37,528 bases of DNA, taken from the NCBI GenBank assembly GCA_944392325.1, contig CALXWI010000011.1:1-37528 (forward strand). Reading direction: 5' to 3'. The stretch is from an uncultured Alphaproteobacteria bacterium. Its GTDB lineage: Bacteria; Pseudomonadota; Alphaproteobacteria; RF32; CAG-239. A program made the position numbers and the translations under genes. Of this stretch, positions 24,190-33,164 are shown piece after piece (positions within the stretch are counted from its first letter, which is position 1; each line of letters starts with the position of its first letter). The notes beneath the pieces were generated by a model. It saw only the letters and a list, made by a program, of their open reading frames with translations, was not told the DNA's origin and searched no databases.

Positions 24190-24574
24190 ATGACGGATTT
24201 GGAAGAATGGATGTATCCGGTAATTCAAAGAGCAGTGTATGACGGTATGGTTTCCCCTAGACGCTTGGGAGGTGGCAAAGATTTGTTTGCGGCTTGCAGG
24301 GCGTGGAATATCAGCCCCAAAATGCCTAAGGCTATTGCCGAACAAGTTGGCGAAATGTCTTTGGCTAAACGTATGGTCGCCGGCGCCATTATTGATGATA
24401 TGGCCAGAGCTCAGATTAAAACTTTGAAGGAAAATAACCCCGATAATTATTTAATTCAAGGAGCTTCTTGGATAAGTTATTCCGGAAACCGGTGCTTTTG
24501 GCGAAGGCCATAAGATTACCGCAAACAAGGATATGTCTCAATTTAAGGCTTTTGTTAATGAAAAATCTCGCTAA
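24190..24574 (+). pseudogene. Unknown gene with an apparent frameshift
   Basis: ATG 24190 follows GGAGGA at ten bases; a GTG at 24103 extends the same frame. The frame runs through EEWMYPVIQRAVYDG and AKRMVAGAIIDDMARAQ to about residue 95, then hits a stop at 24513 after SYSGNRCFWRRP, an unlikely tail. One base over, the sequence reads sensibly as VIPETGAFGEGHK to FVNEKSR with a stop at 24572-24574. This suggests a one-base change near 24465-24485, from either mutation or a sequencing or assembly error. I do not recognise the family. It is followed by a strong terminator. Confidence 0.55.
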
Positions 24575-24583
24575 GCTTTAAGA

Positions 24584-24622
24584 CAAAAACAAAAAACCGG
24601 AGTTTTTAGCTCCGGTTTTTTT
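24584..24622. terminator. Bidirectional terminator
   Basis: Hairpin ACCGGAG-TTTTTAG-CTCCGGT with T7 on the plus strand and an A6 tract before it. It lies between the frameshifted gene and the stop of the minus-strand cvpA gene (24627), and serves both. Confidence 0.9.
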
Positions 24623-24626
24623 GTGG

Positions 24627-25376
24627 TTACTCAATATTTTCTATCAAGCGGTCGAGGTTGGCGCGCTCGTTGTTGTTATAGCCGTCAAAATTCTCCTCTA
24701 GCTTTTTAACCGCTTTCTTTTGCACTTTTTTGACCGCTGGTTGCGCTAATTTCTCAAAAAGGATATCAGAATCGGTTTTTGATTTTTGCTCTTCTACGGT
24801 CGTTTTTTGCGCCTTAGAATCGGTCGGCTGCTCGGCAGCGTCATCGTCTTTGAAAAAGGCTGAGTTTTGAGTCTTGTCTTTAATCTTATCTAAGGTGGCC
24901 TCAGGTATCAGATTTTCTATCGGTTTAGCAAAGCTGCCGGCAAGATTAAAGTATTTGGAATCCTTAAATATTGGTGATTGCTTCTCAGGCGGGACTATCC
25001 AGCTTACTAAAATATAAAATAAAATTATCAGCAAAAAGGCGCGGACAATTCCAAAAAACAAGCCTAACATTCTATCAAGCCCGCTGAGCTTGCTGGTGCG
25101 GATTTTGCCAACAAGCTTGGAGGTCATTAATATCCAGCAAACCATAAAAACTATTAAAATTATTAAGGAGGTTAAAATCCCAGCGACCGTGCCGTTGGCG
25201 ATAAACTCCATCATAAACGGATTGAATACCGGCAGAAGGTAGATGATGGCCACACAGCCTAATACCCAGCCGACAATTGATAAAACTTCTTTCATTAAAC
25301 CGCGACTTAGGGCGATTAAGGCGGATATGCCTACTACTATCAAAATGGCGACATCCAGATTGTTTAACTGGTGCAT
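24627..25376 (-). CDS. CvpA family membrane protein
   Basis: 249 residues. The first ~165 hold about four hydrophobic segments (for example AILIVVGISALIALSRGLMK and SLIILIVFMVCWILM) with the family-type ISLVGWV-like segment SIVGWVLGC. The last ~85 residues are charged and soluble. Homologues are named for colicin V production, but most species use them in unknown roles, probably at the inner membrane. It is the last gene of the operon starting with the nuclease, 11 bases after radA. Confidence 0.85.
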   Translation of the reverse strand: MHQLNNLDVAILIVVGISALIALSRGLMKEVLSIVGWVLGCVAIIYLLPVFNPFMMEFIANGTVAGILTSLIILIVFMVCWILMTSKLVGKIRTSKLSGLDRMLGLFFGIVRAFLLIILFYILVSWIVPPEKQSPIFKDSKYFNLAGSFAKPIENLIPEATLDKIKDKTQNSAFFKDDDAAEQPTDSKAQKTTVEEQKSKTDSDILFEKLAQPAVKKVQKKAVKKLEENFDGYNNNERANLDRLIENIE

Positions 25377-25387
25377 TTTAACTCTCC

Positions 25388-26761
25388 TTAATTAAACCAA
25401 TTTACCAGTCGTTGGACATTCCCTATCTCGTATATCGACATATCAGGAATGCTGTGGTTCTTGTCTTTCTTAAACAGATTGGCCGGCATTATCGCACTCT
25501 TGAAGCCCAGCTTGTGAGCCTCTTTAAGCCTTGCGTTGCCCTGACTGACCGCGCGAATCTCTCCGGACAAGCCAATCTCGCCAAAAATTACCGTATCAGC
25601 CGGAAGAGGCTTGTTGGTCATTGATGAGATGACCGCCATCGCAACAGCCAAGTCGGCTGCAGGTTCTGTTATTTTTAGGCCGCCGGCGATGTTCAAGTAA
25701 ATATCTTGTGAGCTTAAGTTCATACCGCAACGAGCTTCCAAAACAGCCAAAACCATTGACAAGCGGTTGCTGTCCCAGCCGACAACCGCACGCTTGGGGC
25801 TGGCATAGCTGGTGGGGCAGACCAAAGCCTGAATTTCAACCAAAACCGGACGTGAGCCCTCAATGCCGGCAAAAACACAACTGCCTGAAACATTGCCTTG
25901 TCTTTCTGCCAAGAATAAAGCGGAGGGGTTTTCAACCTCTACCAAGCCTTGGTCCTGCATCTCAAAAACGCCGATTTCATCAGTGGCGCCGTAACGGTTT
26001 TTGACCGCACGCAAAATGCGGAAATGGTGCCCGCGCTCGCCTTCAAAATAAAGAACGGTGTCAACCATATGCTCCAAAACCCTTGGGCCGGCAATGGCTC
26101 CTTGCTTGGTTACATGGCCAACCAAAAACAGCGTAAAGCCTTTGCGTTTGGCAAGTTTGATGAGCTCATAAGCGCAGGCTCGGACTTGGGCAACACTGCC
26201 GGGGGTGGATTCAACCTCATCAAGATACATGGTTTGGATGGAATCGATAATCACCACCGCGGCCTTGGATTTTTCAAGACTAGCAATGATGTCTTTGACC
26301 TCGGTTGCGCTGGCTAAGTGAACCGGAGTTTGCTCCAGTTTAAGCCGTTTGGCGCGAATCCGCACTTGGTCGATAGCCTCTTCTCCGGAGATGTAGTAAC
26401 ACTCGGGTTTATCAGGCAGAGATGCTATGCTGGCACTAACTTGCAACAGCAATGTGGATTTGCCGATGCCGGGGTCACCGCCAACCAAGATAACCGAACC
26501 GGGGACCAAGCCGCCGCCGCAGACGCGATCAAGTTCTTTGATATTGGTATGCAAGCGGGTGAGCGCCGTTTCTTCTCCGGTGAGGCCGACAAACTCTATT
26601 TCTTTGCCTTTTTTGCGCGGGGCAATGTTGGAAAAACCCTCACCGCCGATATGTTCTTCAACGATGGTGTTCCATTCGCCGCAAGCATCGCACTTGCCTT
26701 GCCACTTGGGATAAACAGCTCCGCAGTTTTGGCAGGCAAACTCCGTAACCTTTTTTGCCAA
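25388..26761 (-). CDS. radA: DNA repair protein RadA/Sms
   Basis: 457 residues. An N-terminal zinc finger (C10, C13, C24, C27), Walker A GGDPGIGKST, the KNRYG version of the KNRFG motif (in AVKNRYGATDEIG), and a C-terminal Lon-protease-like domain (GEIGLSGEIRAV). It is a DNA-branch migration helicase in recombination. It starts three bases after the mlaF stop. Confidence 0.97.
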   Translation of the reverse strand: MAKKVTEFACQNCGAVYPKWQGKCDACGEWNTIVEEHIGGEGFSNIAPRKKGKEIEFVGLTGEETALTRLHTNIKELDRVCGGGLVPGSVILVGGDPGIGKSTLLLQVSASIASLPDKPECYYISGEEAIDQVRIRAKRLKLEQTPVHLASATEVKDIIASLEKSKAAVVIIDSIQTMYLDEVESTPGSVAQVRACAYELIKLAKRKGFTLFLVGHVTKQGAIAGPRVLEHMVDTVLYFEGERGHHFRILRAVKNRYGATDEIGVFEMQDQGLVEVENPSALFLAERQGNVSGSCVFAGIEGSRPVLVEIQALVCPTSYASPKRAVVGWDSNRLSMVLAVLEARCGMNLSSQDIYLNIAGGLKITEPAADLAVAMAVISSMTNKPLPADTVIFGEIGLSGEIRAVSQGNARLKEAHKLGFKSAIMPANLFKKDKNHSIPDMSIYEIGNVQRLVNWFN

Positions 26762-26764
26762 GGT

Positions 26765-27529
26765 TTAGACCTCCACTTTTATCGGCCCTTGCGAGCTGCC
26801 GTTGATGAATTGTTTGACGTATGGATTATCAGTTTTTTCAAGCTCTTTAACCGTACCCTGCCAGATGATTTTGCCCTTGTAAAGCATGGCTATTCTATCA
26901 GCGATTTTGCGGGCGGAAGCCATGTCGTGCGTAATTGTCAAGGCCGTGGCGCCCAAGCCGCGAGCGGACTCAATAATCAAGTCATTAATTACGTCAGCCA
27001 TTATCGGGTCCAGGCCGGTGGTGGGCTCATCAAAAAAGATTATCTCCGGTTTGGTGGCTATGGCGCGGGCTAAGCTGACGCGTTTTTGCATACCGCCGGA
27101 AATCTCGCTCGGGTACAAATCAGCCACATCAGGCGCCAGTCCGACTTGGCGCAAAACACGAACCGCCTCGGTCTTGGCTTTTTTACGATCCATCTTTTGA
27201 TTTTCAAGCAAGCCAAAGGCGACGTTTTCCCACACGGTTAAGCTGTCAAACAAAGCACCGCCCTGAAACAGCATACCCATCTTGGCGTGCAGAGCATCTT
27301 GCGTGCGGCGGTCGGCTCCGACGGTTTCCTCCCCGTCAATTTCGATAGAGCCGCTATCCGGAGTCAATAGACCTTGAATGCATTTTATCAATACTGATTT
27401 ACCGGTGCCGGAACCACCGATTACAACCAAAGATTCGCCTTTGTTGAGCTCTAAGTCAACACCATCCAGAACTACCTTTTTGCCAAAGGCTTTGTGAAGA
27501 TTGCTGATTTTTATTTTTACTTCTGACAT
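26765..27529 (-). CDS. MlaF-like ABC ATPase (lipid transport)
   Basis: 254 residues. Walker A is GGSGTGKSVL, the signature EISGGMQKRVSLARA, Walker B IIFFDEPTTGLDP and the switch His in LTITHDMASA. FQGGALFDSLTVWENV is characteristic of the MlaF/Ttg2A group, which powers phospholipid traffic between membranes. It follows the mlaE gene by 18 bases; no mlaD (MCE) gene lies next to it. Confidence 0.92.
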   Translation of the reverse strand: MSEVKIKISNLHKAFGKKVVLDGVDLELNKGESLVVIGGSGTGKSVLIKCIQGLLTPDSGSIEIDGEETVGADRRTQDALHAKMGMLFQGGALFDSLTVWENVAFGLLENQKMDRKKAKTEAVRVLRQVGLAPDVADLYPSEISGGMQKRVSLARAIATKPEIIFFDEPTTGLDPIMADVINDLIIESARGLGATALTITHDMASARKIADRIAMLYKGKIIWQGTVKELEKTDNPYVKQFINGSSQGPIKVEV

Positions 27530-27547
27530 TTGTTATCTCCGCTCCGG

Positions 27548-28336
27548 CTATTTTGCAAAAAACAGTTCGGTAAGAATGTAGTTGAATACCAAAATCAAAA
27601 TTGAGGCAGAAACTACCGCATTGGTCGTAGCCTCACCTACGCCTTGAGCACCGCCCTTGGATTTATAACCGTTATAGCAGCCCATCAAGGTTATGATAAA
27701 ACCAAATACCGAGGCTTTAACAAGGCCGGAGATGATGTCAATGGCTTCCATATTTTGCAGGGTGGAATTGATGTAGTTGGCCGGATTAAAGCCCAACTTA
27801 TAAACGCAGATTACATAACCGCCGAAAATACCGATAATATCACCAATAAAGACCAACAACGGCAGAACGATAATGCCGGCAATAATGCGTGGAGCTACCA
27901 AATATTTGAACGGGTTGGTAGAGAGCGTAACCAAAGCATCAATTTGCTCGGTAACACGCATGGTACCGATTTCAGCGGCCATGGCAGCACCGATACGGCC
28001 GGCAACCATTAAGCCGGATAACACCGGAGCCAGCTCTCGGGTAACCGAAATCAAAACAACTGAGGCAACTGAGCTCTCGGCTCCGAAACGGGCAAATCCG
28101 GTATAACTCTGCAAGGCGATAACCATACCGGCAAAAATGGTGGTTAAGCCTACAACCGGCAGAGAATAAAAGCCGATATCCAAAAACTGTTTGCCTAATA
28201 ATTTGAGGTAAAAAGGCGGCGTGATACAGTTGTAAATGGAACGTGCAATAAACAAGGTTAAATCACCAAAGCGGGAGATGAATTTAACCAGCGGTTTGCC
28301 CAAAGCCCGCAAAAAATCTTGAATATAAGTCAACAT
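27548..28336 (-). CDS. MlaE-like permease (lipid transport)
   Basis: 262 residues, with five or so membrane segments and the family segment MVAGRIGAAMAAEIGTMRVTEQIDAL. It pairs with the ATPase downstream to form the inner-membrane part of an Mla-type phospholipid transporter. The usual substrate-binding partner MlaD is not in this cluster and must be elsewhere if the system is complete. Confidence 0.93.
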   Translation of the reverse strand: MLTYIQDFLRALGKPLVKFISRFGDLTLFIARSIYNCITPPFYLKLLGKQFLDIGFYSLPVVGLTTIFAGMVIALQSYTGFARFGAESSVASVVLISVTRELAPVLSGLMVAGRIGAAMAAEIGTMRVTEQIDALVTLSTNPFKYLVAPRIIAGIIVLPLLVFIGDIIGIFGGYVICVYKLGFNPANYINSTLQNMEAIDIISGLVKASVFGFIITLMGCYNGYKSKGGAQGVGEATTNAVVSASILILVFNYILTELFFAK

Positions 28337-28400
28337 GGTATTGTTAATCCTTATCTTTGATAATAGAAAAGCTAATCGCAGTGTAAGGCAAAAGCTTTAA

Positions 28401-28823
28401 TTAATCAAGCAGACTCTCCGCTTTTATAACAATCTTATCAATGGCGGAGGCCTCAAAAGGATAAAGTTTGAGCAGCGGAAGTTGATGTCCGCCAAGATCA
28501 TAAAAATCAGCCTCAGGCAAGCGCTCAACCTCGCTTGGAGTTTTGGTCAACTCAACAACCAGAGCTACCTTGGCTTTGGAGGCAAACGGAAAATTGCAGA
28601 TGCCGACCCCCCTCACCTCTAATTTGCCGGATATACTCTTGGGGCAAGAGGCCCAGATACCGTCTTCGGCAAACTCAATATCCGTACGGTCATCGGCAAC
28701 CAAAACAGCCCTGCAATGGCGAATCAGCCGCAAAGCTAAGTCTGACTTGCCGGCACCTGGAGCCCCCATCAGCAAAATACCGCGGCCGTTTAAACTGATG
28801 CAGGTGGTGTGAATATTCATCAT
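28401..28823 (-). CDS. hprK: HPr kinase/phosphorylase, short form
   Basis: 140 residues, matching only the catalytic C-terminal domain of HprK, as is normal in alphaproteobacteria. Walker A GAPGAGKSDLAL (20-31) and the family signature LEVRGVGICNF (about 68-78) are present. It adds or removes phosphate at the serine of HPr (Ser51 of the gene at 1106), linking energy state to regulation. Start overlaps the tsaE stop (ATGATGA), giving coupled translation. Confidence 0.93.
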   Translation of the reverse strand: MMNIHTTCISLNGRGILLMGAPGAGKSDLALRLIRHCRAVLVADDRTDIEFAEDGIWASCPKSISGKLEVRGVGICNFPFASKAKVALVVELTKTPSEVERLPEADFYDLGGHQLPLLKLYPFEASAIDKIVIKAESLLD

Positions 28824-29281
28824 TGGCAGAATTCCTTAGACAACCGCTCAGCAAGGCTCGAGGACGAGGTTTGGATATTGATGTTACGCCCGCTGCCTTG
28901 CGGTGTGATGGTGATACGCGCGCAATTTTTGGGCAGGTAACCGCCCATTTTATCTGGCCATTCAATAAGGCTGACACCATCGTAAAGAGCTTCTTCCATA
29001 CCGAGTTCAAAAATCTCTTCAGCGGATTTGAGGCGGTATAAATCAAAGTGATAAATGCAGAAATCAGGCGCATCATAAAGCTGGACCAGCGTAAATGTCG
29101 GGCTGGGGACATCAACTTCTCCGCACAGAGATTGGATAAATGCTCTGGCTAAGACGCTTTTGCCCATACCCAAAGTACCAAACAAGGCAAAGCAATCGCC
29201 TTTATGGGCCAAGTGAGCCAGTCTTTGTCCGAAAGATGCGGTTTGAGCCTCAGTTGCGGCAGAAAAATTAAAGTCAAACAT
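28820..29281 (-). CDS. tsaE: tRNA t6A synthesis ATPase TsaE
   Basis: 153 residues. GTLGMGKSVLARAFI is the P-loop, followed by VPSPTFTLVQLYD and YHFDLYRL, all typical of TsaE. With TsaB and TsaD it makes the t6A modification of ANN-decoding tRNAs. It begins in the stop of the nuclease gene (TAATG) and is followed by hprK. Confidence 0.95.
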   Translation of the reverse strand: MFDFNFSAATEAQTASFGQRLAHLAHKGDCFALFGTLGMGKSVLARAFIQSLCGEVDVPSPTFTLVQLYDAPDFCIYHFDLYRLKSAEEIFELGMEEALYDGVSLIEWPDKMGGYLPKNCARITITPQGSGRNINIQTSSSSLAERLSKEFCQ

Positions 29282-30195
29282 TAGTCAAGCAGGCCTTTCT
29301 TTTTGCGGGTGGGGGCTTTGATGATTTTGATTGATGGTTGTTGCGCCTGTTGAGCCCGCCAATCCCACGGCATATAAAACCGGCCTTCCCATAAACCGCG
29401 GCGCTGCAATTTGGCCTCTTGCTCGTAAGGATAATAGATGTCCGTATATTTGAGGTAAGCAACCGCCCAGCCGGCATTTACCAATGCCGCGCCTAAGTCA
29501 TAATCACCAAGAGTACAGGTGCCGACCATATTGCCGTGGTTGTCTTGCTGCATAATGCGGCACTCAAGAGTATAGCCGTTTATCCAGCTGCGCAGCCAAT
29601 TGCCGGCCGCTAAACCGCATTTATATGACCTGCCTTGAGAGTTGGCGCACATTTGGTTGCTCTCCGGAGCATCAATGCCATACAAACGCAGATATTTGCC
29701 GTTGATTCTTAAGGTATCGCCATTAATAACCTGTGCTTCACCATAGATAATTGGGAAATCTTCGGGATTAATTTGGGCGGAGGCTCCGGAAACATTAAAA
29801 TAATTCATAAACTGGGCAACGGCGCCCTCTTCTTCCGGAACAATGTTATCACCGAAACTCTCTGTCGGCTGGAATGGATTTTGCGGGTTGGCTTGCGGCG
29901 CGGCTTGCCCCATAAAATGGCGCAGATTGTTGCCGACATTGCCAATGCCCCCACGGAAACCGCCAATGGCATAAATAACAAAGGCAATAATGCCGACAAT
30001 GACCATTGCAGACGGAATACACCCCATGGCTCGCCAAGCAACCCTTGTAAACATATATAAAATTATTAAGCCGGCGATGAGCCCGACAAAGCCCCCGCCT
30101 TGGAGCAAAAGGCTGTTGCTTTGAGTGCCGGCACCGCCCCAAAGAATGAGCACAAAGGCAGCAATACCCAGCAGAACTTTTTTCAAAAACATCAT
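29281..30195 (-). CDS. Membrane-anchored thermonuclease-like protein
   Basis: 304 residues. Three or so hydrophobic segments fill the first ~80 residues, then a linker, then a staphylococcal-nuclease-type domain (from about 155) with INGDTLRINGKYLRLYGIDA and GLWEGRFYMPWDWR. The family cleaves DNA or RNA in many species, but some copies are inactive. With this topology the domain may face the periplasm. It leads the operon tsaE-hprK. Confidence 0.85.
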   Translation of the reverse strand: MMFLKKVLLGIAAFVLILWGGAGTQSNSLLLQGGGFVGLIAGLIILYMFTRVAWRAMGCIPSAMVIVGIIAFVIYAIGGFRGGIGNVGNNLRHFMGQAAPQANPQNPFQPTESFGDNIVPEEEGAVAQFMNYFNVSGASAQINPEDFPIIYGEAQVINGDTLRINGKYLRLYGIDAPESNQMCANSQGRSYKCGLAAGNWLRSWINGYTLECRIMQQDNHGNMVGTCTLGDYDLGAALVNAGWAVAYLKYTDIYYPYEQEAKLQRRGLWEGRFYMPWDWRAQQAQQPSIKIIKAPTRKKKGLLD

Positions 30196-30258
30196 GAGCG
30201 GTATTCCTCAATAATTAAATTTATGCACACAGCTTAGCTCCATTGGGTAAATATATGG

Positions 30259-30855
30259 TTACTCCAGATATTTTTTATAACCTTCAACAGTAATCCACTC
30301 AATAGGAGAGCCGTGTTGATAATAACTGCCTGATTGTTCAAGTCTTTGATATTCAGATTTATCTCTCCAGCCTATAATCTTGGCAGGATTGCCGCCGACA
30401 ATGGCGCACTCAGGTACAGACTTGGTAACAACCGAACCGGCCGCAACTATGGCTCCGTCATCAATACGGACTCCGCTTAAAATAATACAATCGGTTCCTA
30501 ACCAAACATTTTTGCCAATGGTTACCTGTTGTTTTATGCCTATATTATCAAAAGGAAGCCCTTGAGCCCCGTGGTAATGGTGGTTGGTGGTAAGAATAGT
30601 ATTGTTGCGGCTGACGGCCGTGTTGTCGCCTATACTTACGCCACCTTCGGCAAAAATCTCTACACCTTTGCCAATATAAACATTTTTGCCTAAAAGCATT
30701 TGCTCAGGACTATGCAACATGGCTCCACGGCAGATTTTTTGCTCAGGGTATTGCGGAAGGTACAAAAACTCATGTTGGTATTTTTGACGGAGCTTTTTGC
30801 GGACAGATTTGACCGGTATTAAATTGATTAAAAATTTTTTGAGTTTAATGGGCAT
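30259..30855 (-). CDS. Hexapeptide-repeat acetyltransferase
   Basis: 198 residues of left-handed beta-helix repeats (IGKGVEIFAEGGVSIGDNTAV; then IGKNVWLGTDCIILSGVRI), with the His-containing loop TNHHYH and the end VGGNPAKIIG, as in maltose/galactoside O-acetyltransferases and WbbJ. It would add an acetyl group to a sugar, here probably surface glycan. The N-terminus KKFLINLIPVKSVRKKLRQK carries a segment shared with four other proteins. It is the last gene of the glycosyltransferase operon. Confidence 0.88.
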   Translation of the reverse strand: MPIKLKKFLINLIPVKSVRKKLRQKYQHEFLYLPQYPEQKICRGAMLHSPEQMLLGKNVYIGKGVEIFAEGGVSIGDNTAVSRNNTILTTNHHYHGAQGLPFDNIGIKQQVTIGKNVWLGTDCIILSGVRIDDGAIVAAGSVVTKSVPECAIVGGNPAKIIGWRDKSEYQRLEQSGSYYQHGSPIEWITVEGYKKYLE

Positions 30856-30867
30856 TGGAAGTTCCTT

Positions 30868-31821
30868 CTACTTTATCCAAGTTCTGATTTTTTTGCGCAA
30901 AGAGCGGGGGTAAGTAAACCACAGTAAGACCTTGACAAAGGGACGCAATACGCCTTTGAAAACCCTTATCAAGCGGCGGCGCAAAAACTCTCCGCCAAAG
31001 CCGGATTTGTTGATGAAGTAAACATACTGAGGGTCCGGAAAAATACGGTTCCAGACTTTGACAACGCGTCCGGCATAGTGGATAATTGATGGTTTTTTGA
31101 CGGCAGAAAAAAGCTCGTAGTCATTGTAAACCAATGACAGCCACTTATACTCAGGTGACTTTTTGCCATCGTAATAAAGGCCTTCAAGCACGCAATATTC
31201 AAACGGAACAGCTCCGATTTTATCACAGCCTAAGTTTAAGACATCAAGGTCATACATTTTGATACGGGGGCCGAAGTCTTTTAAAACCTGCAAAAACTTG
31301 GCGGTCATATTATCCTCGCGCATTTTACGCAGATTGACCAGCATAAACCCCGGCATATAAATATATTCATTTTTATTTTCAGGAAAATGCTCGTGAATCT
31401 GCTTGGGAGCAGAGCTGCGCTCGGCTATAATACCGCTCCAATAGACATCTTCAATATCCGTACTATAAATTTCAGCCATATCACGCTTAAACAAGACGTC
31501 AACATCTGACCAAATAACCTTGTCATAGTCGGGAATAAAATCTTGAATAATCAGGCGGTAATAGGTGGCTATGCCGCTCCAGCCGGTGGGGGCATCCTTA
31601 AAGTAGTCATCAGGAATATGCACCCAATGCAGAGCGAATCCGTCGTAGGTGTTTTTTAAGGCCTCAATTTTGGCTTTGGCAGCATCGCTAAGACCGGAGT
31701 TAAAGATAAAAATATCATAAAAAGTATGCGCGTCTCGGCTCTCTAAAAGCGAGCTAATCGCTACACCGGCCGGCAAGGCATAGTTGTCATCAAAAGCAAA
31801 GACTATCGGTATTTTTTTCAT
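30868..31821 (-). CDS. Glycosyltransferase family 8-like
   Basis: 317 residues. The nucleotide-sugar segment (FAFDDNYALPAGVAISSLL) and the metal-binding DVD (106-108, in WSDVDVLFKRD) fit GT8 enzymes that add galactose or glucose to lipopolysaccharide. The C-terminus has a hydrophobic-basic tail (LLWFTYPRSLRKKIRTWIK). Its start overlaps the stop of the upstream glycosyltransferase (TAATG). Confidence 0.9.
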   Translation of the reverse strand: MKKIPIVFAFDDNYALPAGVAISSLLESRDAHTFYDIFIFNSGLSDAAKAKIEALKNTYDGFALHWVHIPDDYFKDAPTGWSGIATYYRLIIQDFIPDYDKVIWSDVDVLFKRDMAEIYSTDIEDVYWSGIIAERSSAPKQIHEHFPENKNEYIYMPGFMLVNLRKMREDNMTAKFLQVLKDFGPRIKMYDLDVLNLGCDKIGAVPFEYCVLEGLYYDGKKSPEYKWLSLVYNDYELFSAVKKPSIIHYAGRVVKVWNRIFPDPQYVYFINKSGFGGEFLRRRLIRVFKGVLRPFVKVLLWFTYPRSLRKKIRTWIK

Positions 31822-33017
31822 TAATTATCTTTCATTACATCAGCTATGGTTTGGGCTAAGTTTTGTTGTGACTTGCTGGCAACTTGAGCTGCGTGTTGGC
31901 GCAAGTGGGATAACTTGGATTGGTAAGTGTCTTTATCCATAGCGATAGCCTGTTTCATTGCATGATAGAGGGCATCGCCTTGGTAAGTTACGCTGTCTTG
32001 GTCACTAAAGCCATAGATATCAGCAAAAGTTGATTCTATCAGCATTGGCTTGTTTAACCCTAAAGAAAGCTGCTTGGAACCGGTGGTGGTGCCGTCTTTA
32101 TAAGCGTCTTGGGCTTTGCTTTCTGGGTCAAGCAAGGCCAAAAGAAAGTCGCTTTCCATACAATTTTTATACATATCAGGAAAGTTTAAGCGACCTAATT
32201 TAGTTATATGCGACTGCAATTCTGGCGGGATATCCATACCGCCGGAGCCAATAACCACAACCTCAAAATTATGCTCGCCTTCATCAATCAGCTTCTTTAT
32301 AGAATCCAAAAGCTGGGTGCAGTTGCGGGTGTTGGGCGAGAGGCGACCTATCATCACAAAGCGGGTTTTGGAGTTTTTGGGGTGTTCGGCAACTTCACCA
32401 AAATAAATCGGGCAGAGGAGTTTGGCTTTGTTTTCAGCTAAGGGAAACTCATTCAATACAAAAAGGCGCTTGCCGATATAGCGCTTTTTTTCATTATAAG
32501 TCAGAAGGTTGCGGCAGTTGTGATAGATGCAGAGGCTGCCATACTTGGACTTGGGCTCAAAACCAAGATAATCATAGTAACGCTCTTTGGTCTCTTGATA
32601 ATCAAAAGAGGAGATGAACACAAAGTCGTAGTCTTGCACCTTGGGGCTTTTTAAGACTGATTTAATACGCCATTTTTGCAGAGGGTAAATGTTGGGTAAT
32701 TCTGATTTTTTGAACAAGGCAAACGGGTTTTCTTCATAATTGCCGATACGCATAATCACATCAACATGGTAACCCAAGTCCTGCCAATATTTGACAAAGC
32801 CGGGAACGACCTCGCCGTGATAGTTGTTGGGCTCAATGACCAAAACACTCTTAGCGGCGACTTTGTGAGTCAAAAATTCTTGGTAAAAATGATTATATTT
32901 CAAATAGTTAGCGCGGATTTTAGACCAATCAAGCTCCTTGAGCGAGGCAATGGCTTTTTTGCGGGGACGGCGAAAAGGAATCCAGCAGCAGAGCAATTGG
33001 GCAAGATGTTTTTTCAT
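31821..33017 (-). CDS. Glycosyltransferase, GT4-like
   Basis: 398 residues. The fold reads as two Rossmann halves; VMIGRLSPNTRNCTQLLDSI starts the second and TTTGSKQLSLGLNKPMLIE resembles the donor-binding part. The family is less clear than GT8. The start chosen is ATG 33017 (AGAGGTGA before it) rather than the ATG at 33104. The N-terminus LLCCWIPFRRPRKKAI repeats the IPVK-type segment seen in its neighbours. It leads the glycan operon. Likely role: building a surface polysaccharide. Confidence 0.75.
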   Translation of the reverse strand: MKKHLAQLLCCWIPFRRPRKKAIASLKELDWSKIRANYLKYNHFYQEFLTHKVAAKSVLVIEPNNYHGEVVPGFVKYWQDLGYHVDVIMRIGNYEENPFALFKKSELPNIYPLQKWRIKSVLKSPKVQDYDFVFISSFDYQETKERYYDYLGFEPKSKYGSLCIYHNCRNLLTYNEKKRYIGKRLFVLNEFPLAENKAKLLCPIYFGEVAEHPKNSKTRFVMIGRLSPNTRNCTQLLDSIKKLIDEGEHNFEVVVIGSGGMDIPPELQSHITKLGRLNFPDMYKNCMESDFLLALLDPESKAQDAYKDGTTTGSKQLSLGLNKPMLIESTFADIYGFSDQDSVTYQGDALYHAMKQAIAMDKDTYQSKLSHLRQHAAQVASKSQQNLAQTIADVMKDN

Positions 33018-33114
33018 AGACTCACCTCTTAGTAAAGTGGATAGATAATTTCTATTTGTAACAGACAAAATGCTTAAGGTCAATAAACTAAAAAATCTGT
33101 GCAAGACTCATAAA

Positions 33115-33139
33115 AAAAAGAACGCCGAAGCGTTCTTTA
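33115..33139 (-). terminator. Terminator of the par operon
   Basis: On the minus strand AAAGAACGC-TTCG-GCGTTCTTT, with a stable TTCG loop, followed by a run of T. It lies about 25 bases after the stop of the small gene at 33165 and before the glycosyltransferase operon. Confidence 0.9.
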
Positions 33140-33164
33140 GTATGAATGCGGTATAAAAACAACC

